A DNA stretch of 45,696 nt from a virus. Every line of letters starts with the position of its first letter. Positions within the stretch are counted from its first letter, which is position 1. Below, one piece after another: positions 30,663-38,000 of the stretch. The notes under the pieces are model-generated. The model was not told where the DNA came from, searched no databases, and saw only the letters and a program-made list of their open reading frames with translations. A program made the position numbers and the translations under genes. The stretch is from positions 1 to 45,696 of the IMG/VR virus record IMGVR_UViG_3300005441_000003. The stretch is one strand, 5' to 3'.

Positions 30663-30671
30663 ATGATATGA
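30663..30671 (+). other. Two-codon minigene ATG-ATA-TGA overlapping the ATPase start
   Basis: After AAAAGGAG with 5-base spacing there is ATG ATA then TGA, encoding Met-Ile. Its stop overlaps the ATPase ATG at 30668. The same Met-Ile arrangement is known from lambda bar minigenes, which trap peptidyl-tRNA. It may equally be only the spacing of the ATPase start. Confidence 0.4.
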
Positions 30672-31639
30672 ACCCCGCACCCGAATCGCAATCCCCGTTA
30701 CGCATCATTCTGCCCACCGAGTTGATCGTCGTTGAACATCCGATCTTTCTTCTGGTCGGCCAGCCGGGTATTTGCAAATCCTCGCTGGGATTTTCCGCCG
30801 ACGACCCGATCGTCCTGAACTACGACTCGGAGAGCGCACACGCCCGAGCCGTGAACCGCGGACCGTCGCTGCCCGTGCTGACCGTTGCCCAGCAGCGGGC
30901 GCTCGAAGCCGATCTCTCCATCCTCGATCCGTACCGGACGGTGGTTCTCGACACTGTGGGCGGCGCCGTGAACACGATGTCCTCTCTCATCATCGAGGAC
31001 ACGCCCAAGTTTGGAAATTCCGCCGGCCCGACGCAGCAAGGATGGGGAGCGCTGAAACGGCACTTCGCGAAGTTCCTTTCCGATTTGCGGAACCGCGGGA
31101 AGAACGTGCTGATGATCGCCCACTCAAAAGAGGACAAGAGCGACGACCGCGTGTACATGCGGCCCGATATCGCTGGCGGCAGCCGCGACGAAATCATGCG
31201 TCTGGCGGATTTCGTCGGCTACGTCTACATGAACGGCAAGCAGCGCACGCTCGACTTCAATCCAACGGACCAGTGGTTCGGCAAAAACCCGGCGCAGTGG
31301 CCGGCCTGGAATGTACCCGCTCCCGAAAAGGCGCGGACGTTCATGACGCAACTTTTTCAGATGGGCCGCGAGGCTTTGGGGAAAGCCAGCGAGGCAAGTG
31401 CCGGCGTGGCGCTGCAGGTCGACGACTGGCGCGCGGACATCCAGACCTATCGGACGGTCGACGAATTCAACCGCGCCGTTCCGAGGGTGAAAGGCCTGGC
31501 AGAGCCGGTGCAGGCGCAGGTCGCGAAGATCCTTCTCGATTGCGGGAAAGAGCGCGGTCTGATCTATAACCGCGAGCAGTCCAGCTTCGCCGAGCCGGCG
31601 CCCCAGCCCAAACAAGAGAGATTGGTAGGTGTGCTGTGA
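30668..31639 (+). CDS. RecA/Sak4-like phage ATPase (323 aa)
   Basis: Walker A is GQPGICKSS at residues 31-39 and Walker B is YRTVVLDTVGG with Asp95. A later NVLMIAHSKEDKSDDRVYMR segment fits a RecA-fold sensor/DNA region, as in the AAA_24/Sak4 group of phage single-strand annealing ATPases. The C-terminal third is less conserved. It is followed by coupled genes for a PD-(D/E)XK nuclease and HNH-like protein, together forming a recombination module. A replication ATPase is the alternative. Confidence 0.72.
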   Translation: MNPAPESQSPLRIILPTELIVVEHPIFLLVGQPGICKSSLGFSADDPIVLNYDSESAHARAVNRGPSLPVLTVAQQRALEADLSILDPYRTVVLDTVGGAVNTMSSLIIEDTPKFGNSAGPTQQGWGALKRHFAKFLSDLRNRGKNVLMIAHSKEDKSDDRVYMRPDIAGGSRDEIMRLADFVGYVYMNGKQRTLDFNPTDQWFGKNPAQWPAWNVPAPEKARTFMTQLFQMGREALGKASEASAGVALQVDDWRADIQTYRTVDEFNRAVPRVKGLAEPVQAQVAKILLDCGKERGLIYNREQSSFAEPAPQPKQERLVGVL

Positions 31640-31842
31640 AGTGCGAAATCTGCGGCGCGAATTGCCGATGTAAAAAAGCCGCTCCTGGGCTTTGCTGCGG
31701 TTGTCATCGCCACAAGGTCCGGCGCATTATCCGCTCCGAGTTCTCGACAGATCTCGGCGTAACGCGCGAGGCTTTCGAAAAGTCACTCGCGAAGCATCGA
31801 GTCGTTGAGCAGCCGGAACAGAAAGACTTGGTGGCGTCGTGA
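31636..31842 (+). CDS. Small Cys-rich zinc-binding protein (68 aa)
   Basis: The N-terminus MKCEICGANCRCKKAAPGLC then CGCHRHK has eight Cys and a His in about 27 residues, a small zinc cluster. The C-terminus is a charged helix. It starts at GTG overlapping the ATPase stop and its stop overlaps the nuclease GTG. Its role is unknown; a nuclease partner is possible. Confidence 0.6.
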   Translation: MKCEICGANCRCKKAAPGLCCGCHRHKVRRIIRSEFSTDLGVTREAFEKSLAKHRVVEQPEQKDLVAS

Positions 31843-32546
31843 GCCTCCGGATCTCCGCCACACTGCTCGAGTCGTTCCGTCTGTTCTACGCCGGCGACGC
31901 GTTCCCCCACGATGAGGCGAAGGCCAAGGTCGACGACTGCTACTGCGAGAACTGCTGGGAAGCGCGTCTGATCGCGGCCATCAAAGGGGCGTACGTGCCT
32001 CAGACCGTCAACATGCGTGTGGGGCACGCCTACCACTATTTGCTCGAGCATCCACAGCTCAGCCTCGAGGGCGTCTACGAGCGCAACGGATTCCGTTTCG
32101 CTCCCTCGGCCATCGAGGCGGTGCTCGAGCGCCTCACTCCTGGCGGTGTCTTCGAGACGAAGGTCGCGCGTTCGATCGGCGTCACCCGCGAGGGTGACCA
32201 GCTTGTGCTTGTCTCGAAGGCGGACCACATCGCCGGCCTGCACATTTCCGAATTCAAGGCGCCGCTGGGCGGAAGTTTCGATGCCGAGAAGTACATGGAC
32301 TCCTACCAGTGGCGCGTGATGATGATGCTGTACGAGGCCAACATGGTCACGTATCACATCGCGTGTCTGAAGGAAGTCGATGACGACGTGCTCACGTTGA
32401 AGTCGATCGACTCGATGAACCTGTTTCCCTATCCCACGCTCGAGAGCGACGTGAAGCTGCTCGTGCGCGAGCTCCTGCGGTACGTGCGGACGATGGGGCT
32501 CGATTCGTATCTTCGGCGTGAGGATTCCAAGGCGGTTCCGGCATGA
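31839..32546 (+). CDS. PD-(D/E)XK nuclease, RecB/Cas4-like (235 aa)
   Basis: Catalytic pattern: GHAYHYLLEH near 62, KADHIAGLHISEFKAP with D129 and E138-x-K140, and a Gln-containing motif SYQWRVMMML downstream. A Cys pair (CYCENC, 34-39) lies near the N-terminus. This is the YqaJ/RecB-type exonuclease arrangement used by phages for 5' resection before annealing. It starts at GTG 31839 (GTGA overlap) and is coupled to the HNH-like gene by ATGA. Confidence 0.78.
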   Translation: MSLRISATLLESFRLFYAGDAFPHDEAKAKVDDCYCENCWEARLIAAIKGAYVPQTVNMRVGHAYHYLLEHPQLSLEGVYERNGFRFAPSAIEAVLERLTPGGVFETKVARSIGVTREGDQLVLVSKADHIAGLHISEFKAPLGGSFDAEKYMDSYQWRVMMMLYEANMVTYHIACLKEVDDDVLTLKSIDSMNLFPYPTLESDVKLLVRELLRYVRTMGLDSYLRREDSKAVPA

Positions 32547-32869
32547 GCGCCACGGTGCCGGCCTTTCCGAAGCCTGTACGCATGGAAGACGCCGATTACT
32601 TGCGCTTTATTCGACGTCAGCCCTGCGTTGTCACTTATTGCGCGGCGGAACCGCATCACGTGGTACCGCCTGGAGGCGGCAAGACTGGATCGAAAGTCTC
32701 GGACTATCGCACTGTCCCCCTATCGCCAAAGTTGCACATGGAATATCACCGCATCGGTCGGCGAGCTTTCGAAGAGCGCTATAACGTCGACCTCGACCTG
32801 GAACAGATCCGTTTCTTGGAGATGTATCTATCCGCCCTGCGTCAGGGCGAGAACTTAGGAGCCCGATGA
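32543..32869 (+). CDS. HNH-like/Ref-type nuclease-associated protein (108 aa)
   Basis: The pattern LRFIRRQPCVVTYCAAEPHH (paired Cys, then HH) and later SPKLHMEYHRIGRRAFEERY resembles the HNH/DUF968 fold found in phage Ref-like and NinB-neighbour nucleases. A GGGKTGSK loop lies between. It likely works with the ATPase and PD-(D/E)XK nuclease in recombination; whether it cleaves DNA is not certain. It overlaps both neighbours as ATGA. Confidence 0.65.
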   Translation: MSATVPAFPKPVRMEDADYLRFIRRQPCVVTYCAAEPHHVVPPGGGKTGSKVSDYRTVPLSPKLHMEYHRIGRRAFEERYNVDLDLEQIRFLEMYLSALRQGENLGAR

Positions 32870-33723
32870 GTCAGGAGATCATTGTCAAAACCCAAGAAGA
32901 GTTGGACGCGCTGCCGGCATCGTTTGAGCAGTACACGCGCATTGTGATCAAAGAGACTCCCCCTGGCGCACGATTGATCGTGCGCCAGGCGCGGGGGAAT
33001 TCCAGCGTCGTGGCGCGGGAGAATTCCAGCGTCGTGGCGCGGGGGAATTCCAGCGTCGAGGCGTGGGGGAATTCCAGCGTCGTGGCGTGGGGGAATTCCA
33101 GCGTCGAGGCGTGGGGGAATTCCAGCGTCGTGGCGCGGGGGAATTCCAGCGTCGTGGCGCGGGAGAATTCCAGCGTCGTGGCGCGGGAGAATTCCAGCGT
33201 CGAGGCGTGGGGCTGCGTCGCCGTCCACCTTCAATCCGACTTCGCGTCTGTCGTGCTCTTCATGTTTGCCGTCTGCTTCATCCTCGCCAAGGGTAAGGTC
33301 ACCAAGAAGTCGACGACCGCAACGATCATCACTCCGGAATTTCGTGAAGGCACGGACGGCTGGCTCGACCAGCAGGGTATCGACGAAGCCGAAACGGTCA
33401 TCCTCTACAAACGAGTCTCGAAAGATTTCAAGACCCAAGAGCGCGAGAAGTGGGAAACGACGTGGGCTATCGGCTCGACCCTGGAACATCCGAAGTGGAA
33501 ACCAACCGACCAGGAATGTGGCGCTGGTAAGTTTCATGCCTGTTCCCGCCCGCACTTCTGCGACGAGTTCCGGGATGGTGATCGATCGGACCGCTACATC
33601 GCGATCGAGATTGCAAAAGCGGACCTCTACGCCTGGCCGAATCCGGAGTACCCGCACAAGATCGCGTTTCGCAAAGGAACGGTCCTGTATGAGTGCGATC
33701 GGCTCGGGAAGAAGACATCGTGA
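32866..33723 (+). CDS. Octapeptide-repeat protein with DUF7666-like C-terminus (285 aa)
   Basis: Residues ~43-115 are nine octapeptide repeats of type (R/W)(G/E)NSSV(V/E)A, encoded by a 24-bp tandem array, suggestive of a beta-solenoid. A hydrophobic segment follows (FASVVLFMFAVCFILAKG). The C-terminal ~110 residues (ILYKRVSKDFKTQEREKWET, GAGKFHACSRPHFCDEF) resemble the DUF7666 family with its GFHAC-type motif. The function is unknown. It is the last gene before the hairpin at 33851 and is coupled to the HNH-like gene. Confidence 0.68.
   Translation: MSQEIIVKTQEELDALPASFEQYTRIVIKETPPGARLIVRQARGNSSVVARENSSVVARGNSSVEAWGNSSVVAWGNSSVEAWGNSSVVARGNSSVVARENSSVVARENSSVEAWGCVAVHLQSDFASVVLFMFAVCFILAKGKVTKKSTTATIITPEFREGTDGWLDQQGIDEAETVILYKRVSKDFKTQEREKWETTWAIGSTLEHPKWKPTDQECGAGKFHACSRPHFCDEFRDGDRSDRYIAIEIAKADLYAWPNPEYPHKIAFRKGTVLYECDRLGKKTS
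32962..32989. repeat. 28-bp palindrome inside the repeat gene
   Basis: Perfect 13-bp arms (CCTGGCGCACGAT and ATCGTGCGCCAGG) around TG, ending 2 bp before the 24-bp repeat array. It would form a strong hairpin or cruciform. Confidence 0.85.
32992..33213 (+). repeat. 24-bp tandem repeat array, nine units
   Basis: Nine in-frame 24-bp units (32992-33207) plus a partial unit. Each contains GAATTCCAGCGTCG. Variation is confined to three sites: GGG/GAG, GTG/GAG and CGG/TGG, giving Gly/Glu, Val/Glu and Arg/Trp choices. Copy number can change by slippage or recombination without breaking the frame. Confidence 0.92.
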
Positions 33724-33850
33724 GTTTTGCGCATCGTCCGAAATGGTCTCCGGACGGTGAGCGAAACGGCAGCCCGTTGCCGACTTGATAAAGCGGGCAC
33801 TTCACGTTTGATGGATTAACCAGACCGTTTTCGGTTCTTTCCTTTAGAGA

Positions 33851-33896
33851 CTCCGGAGGCTTCGGCTACGTAGGGTGAAGTCTCCGGAGGTTTTTT
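33851..33896 (+). terminator. Terminator-like hairpin carrying the next gene's ribosome site
   Basis: Arms 33851-33864 and 33876-33889 form a ~14-bp stem (CTCCGGAGGCTTCG with TGAAGTCTCCGGAG, two G-T pairs) followed by six T. The 3' arm contains GGAGG (33886-33890), the ribosome site for the TTG at 33895 that sits at the end of the T-run. The upstream gap 33724-33850 holds a CGTCCG/CGGACG hairpin and no gene. Confidence 0.8.
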
Positions 33897-34566
33897 GAAC
33901 ATTATCGAATTACCTAACAATCTCCCCTCAATCAGTCATGCGAAGTTGCCCGCCGTTTACGAGCGCGCGAAGGAGGCCCTCGCGCAATGCTCGGCGATCG
34001 ACGAGTGCCAGAGTTGGGCGAATAAGGCCGAAGCCCTCGCCAGCTATGCCAAGCAAGCGAAGGATGACGGCTTACGAAAAATGGCGGATCGGATCCAGGC
34101 GCGAGCGATTCGAAGGTGCGGAGAACTGCTGAAGACGTTTGATGCGCGTGACGGACGCAATCTACCTAAAACTGACGGTGCCGACAGTTTTAGCACTTCA
34201 CAGAAGCAGGCTGCTCGTGACGCGGGCCTGTCTGAGCGGCAGCAAGTAACCGCCGTCCGCGTCGCCAACATTCCAGCCGAACAATTCGAAACGGCCGTTG
34301 AATCTGAGCAGCCCCCAACGGTCACCGCCCTTGCAGAGCAAGGAAAGAAATCGCGGCCAGTCGATCTCGGAGGAATCGATCCTGAAGACTTTCGCATTTC
34401 GACTGATGGGCAGGACCAGTTGCGTCGGCTCGCTGAGTTTACCTTAGTAGCCTCAGCTGCGGCCGTCGCGCGAGGAGCGCGCGCCCACGAGTGCAATACG
34501 ATTCGCCGCCACATCGACATGATCGAGCGCTGGATGGATCAACTTTTTTCAGAACTGGAGGACTGA
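33895..34566 (+). CDS. Uncharacterised early protein with ParB-like helical region (223 aa)
   Basis: The start is TTG 33895 with GGAGG 4 bases upstream, both in the terminator-like hairpin; no ATG is available near the N-terminus. The region SWANKAEALASYAKQAKDDG then MADRIQARAIRRCGELLKTF, and AARDAGLSERQQVTAVRVAN, is a helical pattern seen in phage proteins with ParB-like helix-turn-helix parts. A DNA-binding role is inference. The stop overlaps the next ATG (TGATG). Confidence 0.6.
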   Translation: MNIIELPNNLPSISHAKLPAVYERAKEALAQCSAIDECQSWANKAEALASYAKQAKDDGLRKMADRIQARAIRRCGELLKTFDARDGRNLPKTDGADSFSTSQKQAARDAGLSERQQVTAVRVANIPAEQFETAVESEQPPTVTALAEQGKKSRPVDLGGIDPEDFRISTDGQDQLRRLAEFTLVASAAAVARGARAHECNTIRRHIDMIERWMDQLFSELED

Positions 34567-35009
34567 TGTATTCGGAGAAGGATCTGGTTAACGAAATCAA
34601 GGAAGTGATCGATGGAATGCTGCAACAGAGGATTGAGGTGCGGGCCGAGTGGCTCAGTCAGTCGATCATAACTCGACATCCGGGCATCACTGGTCAAGAC
34701 AAAGATTTCTACGTGGTCTGCGCTTTTGGACACACTCGCAGTCTTGTTCGGAATGAAATCCGAAAGCACAAGCTGACTGAGACTGAGGACGGAGAAGACC
34801 AGCCGAAGCTTCCAGGATTTCAATACGTTCAGGAGCGCTACTCCATTGTCCGCGACGGCCAGCCGTGCATCGTACCGATCGAGCAAATGACGAAAGGCGA
34901 AATCATCTCGAAAGCCCGAGAGCTCGAAAAGATGCAGCAAACTGTACGCTTGCACGCGGCGGAACTCTGGCGGTACTTGGCGTGGCGCGAACAGCAGGGG
35001 ACTGCGTAG
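34566..35009 (+). CDS. Uncharacterised early protein (147 aa)
   Basis: I chose ATG 34566 (MYSEKDLVNEIKEVIDGMLQ) because it overlaps the preceding stop (TGATG). The sequence is soluble and mixed alpha/beta (FYVVCAFGHTRSLVRNEIRK, MTKGEIISKARELEKMQQ), with a helical C-terminus. I recognise no family. It ends 3 bp from the end of the opposing late operon. Confidence 0.55.
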   Translation: MYSEKDLVNEIKEVIDGMLQQRIEVRAEWLSQSIITRHPGITGQDKDFYVVCAFGHTRSLVRNEIRKHKLTETEDGEDQPKLPGFQYVQERYSIVRDGQPCIVPIEQMTKGEIISKARELEKMQQTVRLHAAELWRYLAWREQQGTA

Positions 35010-35012
35010 CTG

Positions 35013-38000
35013 CTACTGTCGCGGCGGTCCAAATAGCAGGACTGCCGGATTCTGAGACTTTCCCGACCACAGCGCCTCGATCCCTTCCGCCGTCCGCTGC
35101 ACCTGCGTCGCGGGATAGTGGAAGAACACGCCGCCCGTCTGATTCAGCGATCGCCAGAACGCCGGATCCGCCTCGCCTTGTCCAACCTGTTTGACCGTCT
35201 TTGCAATCGCTGTCACGTAACGCGTTCCTGCCGGCCCTTCGTAGTCTCTGCCCTGGATCGGCCCGGAGAGTTCTCGTAAGCCGATCATCATTCCAAAAAG
35301 GTCCGAGAGCTCCTGCCGGATGAGCTGCTCGGCCATGTCTTTGTCGTCATCGAATCCGCCGGCCAGGCCGTGGATGAAGAACGCGATCGCAGAAGGGATG
35401 AACATCAGAAGGCTGGCGTCGATCAGCTTTCGCGTGACGCCTTCGTTTTTCTTCGCCACTTCGTACGCCTGGTTCAGCAGCAGGTTGTTGTAGCTGTAGA
35501 ACGTGGTCAGGATTTTCAAGAGCGGCCGCCGCTCGACGGCCGCCAGGTCCTTGATGTGACCGGAGGCCTGCGAATCAATCACCGCCTGGTCGGCCATGTC
35601 GACGGCGCGGTCCTCGGTCTCGCCCCCGTCCATCGCTTTTTCGTACGCACCCAACCAGGTGGGAATGTCTGCGATCTGCTGCGCCTTCTGAATCAGGTAG
35701 AAGTACGAGTCGGCGATCGCCGGCATGTGCTGCGCGTCGACGCCGAGCTTGTGCAGCGAATCGTGAATCCAGCCCGAGACGCGGCCGCGGTCGAGTCCGA
35801 CCCGATTGCGGATTTCGTTGATCTCCCGGAATTGAGTTTGCCCGCGAGTCCGCATGAATTCGGAACGTTCCTCGATCCACTTGGCCGTCGACTCCATGCT
35901 CGCCGCGTTTCGCGCCCAGCGAGTAAAGCCCTTCATGACCCATTTCGGCCCAACGCGGACCATTGCATTTGAGACCTGGAACGGCTGAAGTGCAGACGTG
36001 ACGAGGTTCCAACCGAGCGAGGCGGTAACGACCCCCTGCCGCAGCGCGTTCAATGGCCGGTACCAGGAGGGCGCCGGCATGTTGCCCCAGGCCACATCCC
36101 GAATGACGCCCTTGATGTTTTCGTAGACGACATCGTTGCCGTAGAAGTTGTAGATGGCGTCCTGCACCTTCCGGTTCGAGAGCAGCCGTCCGACGTCGAT
36201 CAGCATTTCGTGGTGCGTCAGGTCGTGGATCACTTGCTGCAAGTGTTCGGTGATGACTCCGAAATCGAGACGGACCGGTTCTTTCACGTTCTCGACGCGC
36301 GCCTCCGTGTGTCCCCGTTGTGTTGTCGCTCGCGCATATGAGGCTTTCTTGATGCTGTCCGCGAAACTGCCCTCGAGATCCGAGGAGGCTCGAGCGGACA
36401 ACTGCCCTTCGTACTTGATGGGGAAATACCACCCCGGCAGGTTGATCGTCTTCCCCTCAACTTTCACAGAAAACGGAGAAGCTTCGACCTTTTCCGGTCG
36501 CACACCCTCGACGCGCTGTTGCTTGTCGGAGATCCGCGGCCAGTAGGAGTTGATGAAGTCCGCGGTTGTGGTGACGAACTTCCAATCCTTTTCCGAGAGC
36601 GTTTCGAGGATCGCTTGCACCTGTTGATCGGTCCAACCGTGGCCGTCGCGGAGCCGTTGCCGATTGGCCTCGTTACCCCAATTGAGCGCGACCATGATTC
36701 GACCCATCTTCGACAGGCTGCCGTTGATCGCAGAAATATACGTTTTACGGTATAGGTCCGACTCCTGCCCGGCGAATGCCTCATCAAAGATTTCCGCCAG
36801 GCGCCGGGTTGCGGCCGCGTTCTCGATCGCTTCATCGTTGGCCGCTTCGTTGATCGGCCGCATGATCGATTCCCACATTTGCCCGCCGTCTTTGAACCCG
36901 TCCATCTCGCGGAGGAACGACGATAGCTTGCGATGCGCAGCGAACCAGCTGGAGACGGTTCGCGCCAGGCGATCTTGCGGAAGGCGCACCTCGAACTTTC
37001 GCGCGCGTGGCCCCTTCGAATTGCCGTCGATCGACGTCACCATATCGCCGACTGCGGCCTCGAGTTCGCGTTTGGCCTGATCCTTCAGGAGCTTGTTTTT
37101 GAACCGTGCGAAGTGTTCGATCATGGCGACGCCGTCCCGTAATCCGCGCAGTTCTTCGACGGTCATGTCCTTGTAGTTCTTCCGCCGCGCTTCGTTTAGT
37201 AGTTCAGCCGGCAGGTTGACCGGCAACCCCTTGGATTGCTGATCCGCAACCCAATCGAGCAACGACGCCCGCCGATCGATTTGCTTTTGCGTGATCTTCC
37301 CGAAGTCGAACCGCTCCCGTAACGCGTCGATTTGATCGAGGTACGATTCGCCGGCCTTGCCGATGCGCCCGCGCTTGTCGGTGTTATCGAAGGTGCGCAT
37401 GTACTGGCGAATCTTTTCGACTTCCTTCTGTGTCTCCGTCGCGGCCCGGTACATCTCCACATTGATGAGTTCTTTTTGTTTGGCCGCGAGGGCTTTCACG
37501 AAGTCGCCCGCGTTGGTGGCTTCGATTGCCGCCATCGACTCCCGGCGCGCTGCGGTGTAGTAGAGGCCCGGCCGGATATCCCGGACGCGCATTTCCGTAA
37601 TACGTTTTTCGGCGACGTCGCGCGCGAGAGCCACGGAAGGAATGAAGGTCCGGAGATCCCGCAGGCCGGCCGCGCGCTCTTGACGATTGGCAAGTCTTTC
37701 TTGACGAACGGCAAGACTGACAAACGGCGCGACTTCCTTAGCCTTCTTCGCGAGAGCTTTCATTTCCGCTTCGATCACTTCCGAGCGGCCGACTGTCATC
37801 ACCGCCTCTTTGGCCTTCTCTGCCGCAGTTCCGTCCGTCAGCATGTCGCCGTAGCTTTGCCGCATCCGGTCATTCGTTTCCGCGTCGATCAATTCATCCA
37901 TCGGGCGGGCGTTCACGAGGGCCTGCACCAGTTCGTCACCCGAGGAATACCCGAGCAGGTCCGCGATCGTGTCCGCCGACTGTCCCCCTTCACGCCGGTA

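Noticed and set aside
32992-33213. Possible CRISPR array
   Set aside because: The 24-bp units are directly adjacent without spacers and are translated in frame as octapeptide repeats.
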